This document shows, piece by piece, positions 16,581 to 25,077 of a stretch of DNA of 64,000 nucleotides. Position 1 is the stretch's first letter, and each line of letters starts with the position of its first letter. The stretch spans positions 1 through 64,000 of the forward strand of contig JBCBFT010000018.1 of NCBI GenBank assembly GCA_038527485.1, written 5' to 3'. The DNA comes from JALEFZ01 sp038527485. GTDB lineage: Bacteria; Bacteroidota; Bacteroidia; J057. Under the pieces are notes generated by a model. It was not told the DNA's origin and ran no database searches. It saw nothing but the letters and a program-made list of their open reading frames with translations. Both the position numbers and the translations under genes were made by a program.

Positions 16581-17252
16581 ATGATTCAGATGAAAAGTAT
16601 TCTCCTGATTTCTGTTTCCCTTTTCCTATACATGGGATTGAATAACCCACTTTTCGGCCAAAAACGTATCACGCCCTTCCTCTACTCAACAGCTGCTATC
16701 ACCATCAATGCGAGCCAATTTTCAAATGAGAATACCTTACTCGCGGGTTGGCAAGGAGGAGGAGGAATCCTGATAGGCGCAGGTGCACACAAACTGCAAT
16801 TGGGAATAGAGGCAACAATAGATGCAGGTACAGGTCCAGAGCTAGAATTTGTAGATCTCTTAGGCTCAAAGATCGGTTCTACCCCTACGAATATCATCGA
16901 ATGGGGCCCCAGAGTCCACGCACTCTATATATGGGAAAGACCTAAATGGTATGTGGGAGCAGGCCTTCAATCGGGCTTTGTATTATCCTATCGACAAGTC
17001 GTAAGAATAAATGAGATCCAAGGCATAGGAGTAGGGGTAGATCCTATAGAGAGTGCGCCCATCGCATATTATCGTCCCCTCAGATTAGCGGTTCCGATAG
17101 AAGCAGGTATTAATTTAGGAATCCTGCGCATCTTTGGAAGATGGGATCAAGGGATTACCTCCATCGCTAGAGGCGTAGACAATGGGTTTCAGGTGGGAAC
17201 ACAGACTTTCAGGATAGGATTCAAGGTGATGCTGGGAAAGGACGAATCTTGA
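16581..17252 (+). CDS. Secreted/outer-membrane beta-barrel-like protein
   Basis: The 223-residue protein has a signal peptide (about 26 residues, ending Leu-Phe-Gly-Gln). The mature part alternates hydrophobic and polar residues with many Gly and aromatic positions (Trp-Tyr-Val-Gly-Ala-Gly-Leu, Phe-Arg-Ile-Gly-Phe-Lys-Val-Met-Leu at the end), as in small 8-10 stranded outer-membrane barrels of Bacteroidota. Function unknown. It follows the small lipoprotein gene and likely shares its promoter. Confidence 0.7.
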   Translation: MIQMKSILLISVSLFLYMGLNNPLFGQKRITPFLYSTAAITINASQFSNENTLLAGWQGGGGILIGAGAHKLQLGIEATIDAGTGPELEFVDLLGSKIGSTPTNIIEWGPRVHALYIWERPKWYVGAGLQSGFVLSYRQVVRINEIQGIGVGVDPIESAPIAYYRPLRLAVPIEAGINLGILRIFGRWDQGITSIARGVDNGFQVGTQTFRIGFKVMLGKDES

Positions 17253-17256
17253 ATAA

Positions 17257-17294
17257 GAGGTCAGATCCCGAAAGGAATTTCACTACGTTTGAGT
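17257..17294. repeat. Degenerate dispersed repeat, copy A
   Basis: The sequence starting GAGGTCAGATCCCGAAAGG and continuing to the TTTGAG at 17288-17293 resembles the intergenic stretch at 49438-49471 at most positions. Both lie in non-coding DNA. The rest of 17295-17500 shows nothing recognisable. Confidence 0.45.
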
Positions 17295-17501
17295 CAGGAG
17301 AATGCAAGTATGACTTTAGAAGCCTTTTTACCTCTCACTTAAGTATTCCGAAAAATACAAAGAGGTAAGACCCGAGACTGAAAATGATCATCATGGCAAA
17401 TCTTCAGCCTACAAGGTCTTGGTCTTGCATTCAGTCGATACATTTGAATCTGCTGATCAAACATTTCTCCGAAAGCTCTCTCCTTAGCGAAAATACCGTA
17501 G

Positions 17502-17531
17502 ACTCCATCCCGTACATATACAGGATGGAGT
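17502..17531. terminator. Hairpin near the end of the sulfurtransferase gene
   Basis: A 9-bp stem ACTCCATCC/GGATGGAGT with a 12-nt loop lies 11 bp past the sulfurtransferase stop. T-runs on both sides are short. Terminator by position. Confidence 0.5.
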
Positions 17532-17542
17532 TTATTCGTTGA

Positions 17543-18382
17543 TTACTTCTCGATAGGTGCCGCAACAAGATTGCCCCACTCTGTCCATGAACCATCGTAG
17601 TTGCGTGCATTCTCATACCCTAGCAGATACTTCGCTACAAACCACGAATAGCTCGATCGCTCTCCAATCCTACAATAAGCGATGATTTGGCTGTCTCCGT
17701 TGATGCCATGCGAGGCATACAGATCTTTTAATTCCTCAAAACCCTTAAAAGTCCCGTCTTCATTGGCTGCTGTCGCCCATCCGATATTTTTCGCACCAGG
17801 AATGTGTCCGCCTCGCTGGCAGGTTTCAGGGAGACCTGGAGGAGCCAGGATTTTACCCGTGAACTCATCGGCACTCCGTACATCAATCAGGGCAGTGTCA
17901 TTTTTACCTAGTGTGGCCATGACATCCTGCAAGTAAGCTCTGATGCTCATATCAGGCGCAGGAGCCTCATAGTGCGTACCCGCGTAGGTAGGCGCTTCGG
18001 TACTCAGAGGGAGGTCCAAAGCCAGCCACTTCTTCCGTCCTCCATTCATCAAACGTACATCCGCATGCTGGTAGATCTTGAGCTGCCAAAAAGCCCATGC
18101 CGCGAACCAATTGTTGTTGTCACCATAGAGGATGATGGTCGTGTCTGGCTTGATGCCACTCTCGCTCAGTAACTTCCCCATGTCCGCTTGACCGATGATG
18201 TCACGTGTCAACTGATCCGAGAGCTGGGTGTACCAATTCCAGCCAATTGCTCCAGGGATATGTCCCTGATCGTAAGCCGTAGTATCGGTATCTACCTCGA
18301 TGATCCGAACATTCTCATCTTTGTGATGTGCTAAAACCCAGTCGGTCGATACCAAGACCTCGGGATGTGCATATGTCGCCAT
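17543..18382 (-). CDS. Thiosulfate sulfurtransferase (two-domain rhodanese)
   Basis: The 279-residue protein has two rhodanese domains. The C-terminal one carries the active-site loop Cys237-Arg-Ile-Gly-Glu-Arg-Ser, the form typical of thiosulfate (not mercaptopyruvate) sulfurtransferases; the N-terminal domain has an Asp (Tyr-Gly-Asp-Asn) in place of Cys and is structural. It moves the outer sulfur of thiosulfate to cyanide or another thiol acceptor. Cytosolic, single gene. Confidence 0.9.
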   Translation of the reverse strand: MATYAHPEVLVSTDWVLAHHKDENVRIIEVDTDTTAYDQGHIPGAIGWNWYTQLSDQLTRDIIGQADMGKLLSESGIKPDTTIILYGDNNNWFAAWAFWQLKIYQHADVRLMNGGRKKWLALDLPLSTEAPTYAGTHYEAPAPDMSIRAYLQDVMATLGKNDTALIDVRSADEFTGKILAPPGLPETCQRGGHIPGAKNIGWATAANEDGTFKGFEELKDLYASHGINGDSQIIAYCRIGERSSYSWFVAKYLLGYENARNYDGSWTEWGNLVAAPIEK

Positions 18383-18574
18383 GTTTTGGGTTGTTTAAGT
18401 GTTAAATGAGATTATTAATCTACAAAATCTATAGAGATTATTGATAATTAAAAACTACAGCTTTTCATTTAAATAAAGATGGGTAATCATGAGTACTAAT
18501 GAGGAATTGCGTGTCGTAAGCGTCTGATAAACTGCCACGATAGATTTCAACTCATGCACATGTGAGAAATAAAC

Positions 18575-18587
18575 TGACATTCTGTCA
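18575..18587. promoter_or_regulatory. Candidate operator TGACA-TTC-TGTCA upstream of htpG
   Basis: A perfect 5-bp inverted repeat with a 3-bp spacer lies 89 bp before the htpG start. Its place before a heat-shock gene suggests a regulator site, but no matching regulator is in the window. Confidence 0.4.
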
Positions 18588-18675
18588 CCTTCTTGTGCTT
18601 CGGTATTTTCTTTGTTCCATGGCGTTTAGACAAAAATCATTCAAACACGCAATCATATAAGACTGCTAAACGCAT

Positions 18676-20508
18676 ATGAACATGGAAAAAGGCAACATTT
18701 CTGTTAGTACGGAGAATATATTTCCCATTATCAAACGCTCTCTATACTCAGAGCAGGAAATTTTCCTTCGTGAGTTGGTATCCAATGCAGTGGACGCTAT
18801 TCAGAAGCTGAAGCACCTTTCCAGAACGGGTGAGTTTCAAGAGGAGCTGGGAGATCTAAAAGTGGAGATTACACTCGACAAAGAAGCCAAAACGCTGACA
18901 GTCTCAGACAATGGACTGGGAATGACAGGGGATGAGGTCAAAAAATATCTCAACCAAGTGGCTTTCTCTGGTGCAGAGGAATTCATTCAAAAATATAAGG
19001 ACGCAAGCGAAAACGGCGACATCATTGGGAAGTTCGGACTGGGTTTCTACTCCGCTTTCATGGTAGCAGAGAAAGTAGAGGTGATCACCCAATCTTTCCA
19101 GGAAGGCGCAGAAGCTGTCCGCTGGATCAACGATGGTAGCATCGAGTACAGCCTTGAGCCCACGGAGCGCGAGGGACGTGGGACAGACATCATCTTGCAT
19201 ATTGCAGAAGATGCCGAAGACTATCTCGAAAACGTGCGCATCCGCACGATCTTGAACCGCTACGCCAAGTTCCTACCGATTGAGATTCACTTCGAAAATG
19301 AAGTGATCAACAATCCCAATCCCATCTGGCGTAAATCGCCTACCGACTTGGAAGACAAAGATTATCTGGATTTCTTCCGCGAGCTTTATCCTGTGGCAGA
19401 GGAGCCCCTCTTTTGGATTCACCTCAATGTAGACTATCCTTTCAACCTCACGGGTGTCCTGTATTTTCCCAAGATTCGTCAAGACATAGATCCTCGACGC
19501 AACAATATCCAGCTTTACTCTCGACAAGTATTCATCACAGATGAGGTCAGCCAGATTGTCCCCGACTATCTGATGCTCCTTCAGGGGGTGATCGACTCTC
19601 CTGATATCCCACTCAACGTATCACGCTCCTACCTACAAGGAGATCCCAACGTCAAGAAAATCTCTGGCTACATCACGCGTAAGGTCGCAGACAAGCTCAA
19701 GGAGATCTTTTTTGATGATCGGGCGATGTTTGAGGAAAAATGGAAGGATATCAGCGCCTTTGTCAAGTATGGCATGATCACCGACGAGAAGTTTGCAGAA
19801 AAAGCGGAGAAGTTTACGTTGTTACAGAATGTAGACGATAACAACTTCACTTTTGATGAATACAAAGAGAAGGTCGCGGCGAATCAGACGGACAAAGACG
19901 AGAATGTGATCTTCTTATATACAAGTGATCGCAAGGAGCAGGATATGTTCATCCGCTCGGCTGAGGCAGCAGGTTACGACACCCTAGCGATGGAAGGCGT
20001 GATCGACAACCACTTCATTGATTCTTTGGAGCGCAAGCTGGAAAAAGTACGATTTGTACGGGTAGACAGCGATACAGTGGATAAGCTCATCCCCAAAGCA
20101 GAAGAGGACAATAAAGAAGAGGACGAAGGTCTGACGCTGACAGAGGATCAGGAAAATAAGATCAAAGAAGTATTTACGGGTACTGTCTCGGAGCAAACTT
20201 GGAGTGTCCAGTTGGCCAAGCTCGGCGAAGGCCAGCTTCCTGTGATGATCACGCGCCCAGAATTCATGCGTCGCATGAAAGATATGGCAGCCGTCGGTGG
20301 CCAGAATGCCTTCATGCAGGATATGCCAGACAGCATCAATGTCGTCATCAATATCCAACACCCTTTGATCACGGCGATGGTAGATACCGAAGACAATGCG
20401 GCCATGGCGAAAGAGCTGCTGGATTTGGCACTCCTGGGACAAGGAATGCTGACAGGGAAAGAGTTGACAGACTTCATCCACCGCAGTGTGGACTTGCTCA
20501 AGTCTTAG
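18676..20508 (+). CDS. htpG: Hsp90-family chaperone
   Basis: The 610-residue protein is a full-length HtpG. The ATP-binding Bergerat fold shows Arg-Glu-Leu-Val-Ser-Asn-Ala-Val-Asp-Ala (near residue 34), Asp-Asn-Gly-Leu-Gly-Met (near 78) and Gly-Lys-Phe-Gly-Leu-Gly-Phe-Tyr-Ser (near 117); the middle-domain Ser-Arg-Ser-Tyr-Leu-Gln block is near residue 320. The acidic linker and C-terminal dimer domain are present. It is a cytosolic ATP-dependent chaperone. A second ATG two codons downstream is an equally possible start. Ends in a good terminator. Confidence 0.97.
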   Translation: MNMEKGNISVSTENIFPIIKRSLYSEQEIFLRELVSNAVDAIQKLKHLSRTGEFQEELGDLKVEITLDKEAKTLTVSDNGLGMTGDEVKKYLNQVAFSGAEEFIQKYKDASENGDIIGKFGLGFYSAFMVAEKVEVITQSFQEGAEAVRWINDGSIEYSLEPTEREGRGTDIILHIAEDAEDYLENVRIRTILNRYAKFLPIEIHFENEVINNPNPIWRKSPTDLEDKDYLDFFRELYPVAEEPLFWIHLNVDYPFNLTGVLYFPKIRQDIDPRRNNIQLYSRQVFITDEVSQIVPDYLMLLQGVIDSPDIPLNVSRSYLQGDPNVKKISGYITRKVADKLKEIFFDDRAMFEEKWKDISAFVKYGMITDEKFAEKAEKFTLLQNVDDNNFTFDEYKEKVAANQTDKDENVIFLYTSDRKEQDMFIRSAEAAGYDTLAMEGVIDNHFIDSLERKLEKVRFVRVDSDTVDKLIPKAEEDNKEEDEGLTLTEDQENKIKEVFTGTVSEQTWSVQLAKLGEGQLPVMITRPEFMRRMKDMAAVGGQNAFMQDMPDSINVVINIQHPLITAMVDTEDNAAMAKELLDLALLGQGMLTGKELTDFIHRSVDLLKS

Positions 20509-20544
20509 ATCAATAGATCGCAACAGAATATATTCCTCATAAGT

Positions 20545-20580
20545 ATGAGTCATCCTGGGTATCGGGATGGCTCATTTTTC
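20545..20580 (+). terminator. Intrinsic terminator of htpG
   Basis: Stem 20545-20555 (ATGAGTCATCC) pairs with 20565-20575 with one G-U pair, loop of 9 nt, followed by TTTTTC. Confidence 0.85.
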
Positions 20581-21223
20581 TTTTTGATAGATAATTTTGG
20601 TCACATTACCCTCATTTTCGCCCTTTCTTTCCTATCGTACAGTCCGTTTATCTCCTCATTTGTGTTATTGATCGAAGAAATCCTACCAAAAAACGATCAC
20701 TCAGGCGAAATAGATACGCATCCTTACGTCAATTAAGTCCACAAGCCCTCATGAAGGGACAGTGAATCATTTTTTGAAAAAAAAACGATAAGTCAGGGCT
20801 TCCATTTGTAAGAAAGTAGATCAAATATGAAAAAATACGGCATATAATAATTTATATTTCATAAATATTGCTATATATTGAATGAATATAGTAAAAATTA
20901 ATGAAATTCAGACAAGAAGAAAGCGGAAGAACTAGAAGATTACTCGCGAACATGGAAATGAATTCTTTTCATTACACAAACCTAGATACAATAGATTGAT
21001 TTTCAGGTTTTTAAACATCAAATACTACTTATCCTTCTACGAGTAACTTTCTTTATTTCAGATTCTCTCTCCTTCATTTCACCTCCAGCAAATACGAAAA
21101 AAGGGTAAGACCATTGATAAAAATGTGCAAATGTTGCATTTTTCATATTTTCGTAATTAAATAATCCATAAATCGAAGCACATTTGTGACATAACAAGAA
21201 TCGATATTAGCCAAAAGAGATTT
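20581..21223. other. 643-bp AT-rich intergenic region
   Basis: No convincing gene. It is strongly AT-rich from about 20760 and holds the 13-bp hyphenated palindrome TGCAA-ATG-TTGCA at 21126-21138, followed by a T-run (21139-21143) that could terminate a short transcript. A TTTG at about 21184 and an AT-rich stretch 20 bp later could be the promoter of the next gene. Confidence 0.45.
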
Positions 21224-23272
21224 ATGAGTTCACTTAGACTAAGACAATCTAACAACCCCCATGCTACTGTAAGTACTTCTATCAAGCGAGTATTTGGATC
21301 AGGGATCCTAACCCTGATGCTCGCAGGTATTCTTTTCTATGCCACCAATCACAACACAGGTATCACCCCTGACGATGTAGATGGTGACGGAATCACAAAT
21401 GATCTGGATCTTGACGACGACAATGATGGAATTCCAGATAGCGAAGAAGGCAGCTACGTCATCACGCTTGTCAATGGAGACTTTGAAGAACTCGATCCTT
21501 CCAAAGCTACACACGTATGGGGTAGAGCGCCCAAGCGTGCCATGGCACTCTATGAGTCAGACATCCCAGGATGGAATACTAGTGCTTCTAATAATCGAAT
21601 CGAAGTCTGGGAATCTGGTTTTGGACGCGTCACCTCTCACAGCAACGGACATCACGCAGAAATCAACGCGTTCTCAAACGCAGAACTATATCAGGATGTA
21701 CATTTTGATCGTCCAGGTGTCATCCGCTGGGCTATCAGTCACCGAGCCAGAAAAGGTGTAGACTCTATGAATATTTTGATCGGACCTGTCGGTAACCAAA
21801 CAGAGGTAGCGCGTGTAGGCACAGATACCAAGGCATGGAAGCGCTACTCTGGTTCTTATACAGTAACTGAAGGTAGTACCATCAGATTTTCTTTCAACGC
21901 CATTAGTACAGGTTCAGGACGCTCAAGTGTAGGGAACTTCATTGACAACTTTGAAGTGTATATCGAGGAAGATTTTGATGGAGATGGTATCGTCAACAGC
22001 CAGGACTTGGACTCTGACAACGACGGAATTTCAGACATCATCGAAGCAGGTGGTACAGACCCTGACGGAGACGGACGTGTAGCTTACGCAACGCCTGGCG
22101 ATCCTACGACGATGGTAGACTCAGATGGAGATGGACTCGCAGACGCAGTAGATACAAAAGTTGACAATAATGGTTCGGGTGCCTATGTAGACGGTACAGC
22201 TTGGACACTCCCCGATACAGACGGAGACGGCAAAAAAGACTTTACAGATATCGACGCAGATGGTGATGGAATTGTAGACAACACCGAGGCAATGGCAACT
22301 TACTACTATGTAGCCCCCGCAGGACACGATGAGGATCACGATGGACAGGACGATGCATATGATATCGATTGCCAGCCTTGTGGTGCGATTACGGGAGAAG
22401 CCATTGCTCCCATCAATTCAGACTTAGACGTCAATCCTGATTACATCGACATAGACTCTGACAATGACGGTTTAGGAGACATCATCGAAGGACACGATAC
22501 CAACGGCGACGGTGTAGTAGACAACAACGATGCACCTCTAGCCAATACAGGTACGCCTTCTGATTCGTCTGATATCGACGCCGATGGACTGTTAGATGGA
22601 TTTGACAACAACATTGTCTCTAATAATCCGACCAACGACATCAACCCACTGGATTATCCTAAAGCAGCTGGTACAAACAGCGACCAGGACTGGAGACATA
22701 ACAACATTCAAAATCTTCCTGTAGAGTGGTTGTTCTTCGAGGCCGAGCCTGTAGCAGGTGCCACACAATTGAAGTGGGCAACATCTACAGAGCAAAATGC
22801 AGACTACTTCAACGTGGAGCGCTCCATTGATGGTACTTTCTTCACCTCACTAGGTACAGTGCGTGCAGCAGGAAACTCTCAGAATGTTCAGAACTATCAG
22901 TTCAAAGACGAAAGTGTAAACAACATCAAAGGGCAAACGATCTACTATCGCCTTAAGCAAGTAGACTTCAACGGTGCCAATGAGTACAGTCAAGTAGTAG
23001 AGTTCAGTCCTGAGAGCCGATTCTATGATCTCGACTTCTCTGTGAATCCTTCAGGAAACGAGCAAGTCTTGACAGTAAAAGCCTCCCGTAGTCTTCAGTT
23101 CACAGGAACTGTAAACATCATGACACTCAACGGTAAGATTGTTACAAAGAAAACAATCGCAACGAATGAGCGCGAAGTGCAGGTGCAAACAGCAGGATGG
23201 ACGCCAGGTACGTACATCTTCTCTTTGACGGAAGATATGGATCAGGTAGCGAAGAAGGTTCAGATCAAATAA
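21224..23272 (+). CDS. Large T9SS-secreted protein with calcium-binding TSP3-type repeats
   Basis: The 682-residue protein has an N-terminal hydrophobic export segment (about residues 25-43), then acidic Asp-x-Asp-x-Asp-Gly repeats of thrombospondin type 3 style at about 50-75, 248-275, 295-365 and 400-480. Residues about 80-245 form a jelly-roll-like module (Asn-Gly-Asp-Phe-Glu at its start, Asn-Phe-Ile-Asp-Asn-Phe-Glu-Val at its end), like DUF642/carbohydrate-binding domains. The last 80 residues carry the type A T9SS sorting signal (Asn-Pro-Ser-Gly-Asn-Glu, Gly-Thr-Tyr-Ile-Phe-Ser, basic end). Expected on the cell surface, binding Ca2+. Confidence 0.85.
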   Translation: MSSLRLRQSNNPHATVSTSIKRVFGSGILTLMLAGILFYATNHNTGITPDDVDGDGITNDLDLDDDNDGIPDSEEGSYVITLVNGDFEELDPSKATHVWGRAPKRAMALYESDIPGWNTSASNNRIEVWESGFGRVTSHSNGHHAEINAFSNAELYQDVHFDRPGVIRWAISHRARKGVDSMNILIGPVGNQTEVARVGTDTKAWKRYSGSYTVTEGSTIRFSFNAISTGSGRSSVGNFIDNFEVYIEEDFDGDGIVNSQDLDSDNDGISDIIEAGGTDPDGDGRVAYATPGDPTTMVDSDGDGLADAVDTKVDNNGSGAYVDGTAWTLPDTDGDGKKDFTDIDADGDGIVDNTEAMATYYYVAPAGHDEDHDGQDDAYDIDCQPCGAITGEAIAPINSDLDVNPDYIDIDSDNDGLGDIIEGHDTNGDGVVDNNDAPLANTGTPSDSSDIDADGLLDGFDNNIVSNNPTNDINPLDYPKAAGTNSDQDWRHNNIQNLPVEWLFFEAEPVAGATQLKWATSTEQNADYFNVERSIDGTFFTSLGTVRAAGNSQNVQNYQFKDESVNNIKGQTIYYRLKQVDFNGANEYSQVVEFSPESRFYDLDFSVNPSGNEQVLTVKASRSLQFTGTVNIMTLNGKIVTKKTIATNEREVQVQTAGWTPGTYIFSLTEDMDQVAKKVQIK

Positions 23273-23359
23273 TGAATGTGAGACTCAGGTGGTAACGATT
23301 CAAAGTCATTCACACTTCCCCTGATCTCTTCTCAAAAGCATTTATATCCCAATTTCATA

Positions 23360-23399
23360 GACTGGGTCATCTCACGAGGAGGTGACCCAGTCACTTTTA
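23360..23399 (+). terminator. Terminator between convergent T9SS cargo genes
   Basis: A 14-bp stem (23360-23373 with 23379-23392, one G-U pair) with a 5-nt loop, followed by ACTTTTATT. It probably ends the upstream gene and insulates the convergent one. Confidence 0.8.
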
Positions 23400-24938
23400 T
23401 TAAGGATGAATCATGACAGGAAGCGTCTGAATCATCGAAGCTCCACGTATCTGCATTCTGTATACACCTGTAGAGATCCCTCCCAGATCAAATTCTTTCT
23501 GCGCCTCTCCCTTCAAGATGCTAGATTCTCTTAATATCTTTCCATCTAATGTGAATAGCAGCAGTTCCAAATTCTCTTGCGTAGGACGGTCCAATCTCAC
23601 GTATACCTGATGCTGCGCAGGGTTGGGGGATAAAGATACCTGAGGCATTCCTACAGAGGCATCCAAGCTTGACAGAACAGGGAGGACCACTGTATCGCGA
23701 TAGGTGCAGGTCTTATTGACTCTTAGCTCTACAGGATAGGTCCCAGCTCCTGCATAAGTATGTACAGGATCAGAGAGCGTAGAAGTACTTCCGTCACCAA
23801 AATCCCATGCCCAGGAAGTCGCATTTGTCGAGGCATCTGTGAAGCTGACCGTCTGCGTAGCCGTATCAGCCAGATGCGTAAAGTTGGCATCAATCGTTTT
23901 AATGTTCACAGGCAAAATATCTCCGTCACATCTTGGCCCTTCTACTTCCCAATCGTAATAATAAAAATAGGCATCAGGGAAGCCGTTGGATGGACTGAGT
24001 ATGGTCATGAAGCCAGGAATCTCGTAAGGATAGGCACCACCAGATACGTTGATATACAAGCTAAAAGCATCCGTCGCAATGCTGTAGTCTCCTTTGGCTG
24101 GAATTTCTATATCTAGGGTGACGCGTTGAGGACCTTGGACGACATTGACTGTTTGGGACAGAAAGGGATCTCCTATACCGTCGAACCCTTTCCAGACATA
24201 AAAAGTGAGTGAACCTGCATTCTGTGCATCTATCCACATAGAGCGAATGGTGACCTTGTCTTCTACGGTAAAACTGATCGGAATGGGAATATCCAGATAG
24301 ATACCCTGTCCAATCGTCGCATCTGTAGGACCTATCTTTTGAATATCTCCAGGTATCGTTTGCTGAATGAAAATAGTAGTATCCTTATCCAAAACTCCTG
24401 TAGCAAATATATTACCTGTCCCTGCCTCCACTTTCTCTCCGTCATACCATGTATACTCATTCGTTCCTACCAAGCTGATCAAAGCAAATGTTCCTTGGCA
24501 AATCTCCTGGTCCAGGACGACAGGTCCCTGTGGCAAACGCGCACGAACGGTTTGGACGATGGTATCTGCTCCCTGCGCATTGGATACAATCAACTTCACT
24601 GCATAAGTTCCCGTAGATGTGTAGGCGTGCATGGGATGCTGCAAAGTGTCTGTTCCACCATCTCCAAAATCCCATCTCCATGCTTCGGGATTACTGGTAG
24701 AAAGATCCGTAAACTGAATCAAATTTTGGCAGACTGACGCTACGCTATAGGAAAAAGCGCCCTTGGGTGTAAGTCCGATCAGTGTCACGTCAAAGAAAGT
24801 TCCAGGATAAGGAAAATCCGTAGATACTTCTCCAAAAGATTCAACAGTATGAGGCGTTTGTCCTATAAGCCCTGTTGGGAGCAGTATCCCTAAAATGGCC
24901 CAAAAGCGCACATAATGGTTCAAAGTAAATGTAGTCAT
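23400..24938 (-). CDS. T9SS-secreted PKD-domain protein, peptidase-less paralogue of the M36 protein
   Basis: The 512-residue protein has a signal peptide (about 27 residues), a PKD domain (Trp-Arg-Trp-Asp-Phe-Gly-Asp-Gly, about residues 60-125), an unnamed beta-rich module (about 130-340), a second PKD domain (Trp-Ala-Trp-Asp-Phe-Gly-Asp-Gly, about 345-410) and a T9SS type A sorting domain. Every one of these parts aligns in order with the C-terminal half of the next gene upstream, the M36 peptidase. It therefore looks like a duplicate that kept the accessory half and lost the enzyme. PKD modules usually hold protein-protein or carbohydrate contacts outside the cell. Confidence 0.88.
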   Translation of the reverse strand: MTTFTLNHYVRFWAILGILLPTGLIGQTPHTVESFGEVSTDFPYPGTFFDVTLIGLTPKGAFSYSVASVCQNLIQFTDLSTSNPEAWRWDFGDGGTDTLQHPMHAYTSTGTYAVKLIVSNAQGADTIVQTVRARLPQGPVVLDQEICQGTFALISLVGTNEYTWYDGEKVEAGTGNIFATGVLDKDTTIFIQQTIPGDIQKIGPTDATIGQGIYLDIPIPISFTVEDKVTIRSMWIDAQNAGSLTFYVWKGFDGIGDPFLSQTVNVVQGPQRVTLDIEIPAKGDYSIATDAFSLYINVSGGAYPYEIPGFMTILSPSNGFPDAYFYYYDWEVEGPRCDGDILPVNIKTIDANFTHLADTATQTVSFTDASTNATSWAWDFGDGSTSTLSDPVHTYAGAGTYPVELRVNKTCTYRDTVVLPVLSSLDASVGMPQVSLSPNPAQHQVYVRLDRPTQENLELLLFTLDGKILRESSILKGEAQKEFDLGGISTGVYRMQIRGASMIQTLPVMIHP

Positions 24939-25018
24939 TCGAGTTCTTGTTTGGTTGTAGATATAGGGTTCAAATGAGCATTGTGTAGGTTGGCTTCATT
25001 CATGATACGAGAATGTAC

Positions 25019-25052
25019 AAAAAAAGCTCTCCCTACCCAATGTAGAGAGAGC
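25019..25052 (-). terminator. Intrinsic terminator of the M36 peptidase gene
   Basis: On the minus strand an 11-bp stem with one G-U pair (25052-25042 with 25036-25026) is followed by seven Ts. It lies 26 bp past the peptidase stop. Confidence 0.88.
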
Positions 25053-25077
25053 CTATAAGCATTTGGTTGCTTCTCTA

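Noticed and set aside
19984..20553. Open frame antisense to htpG
   Set aside because: Opposite strand of a certain gene, with no domain signature.
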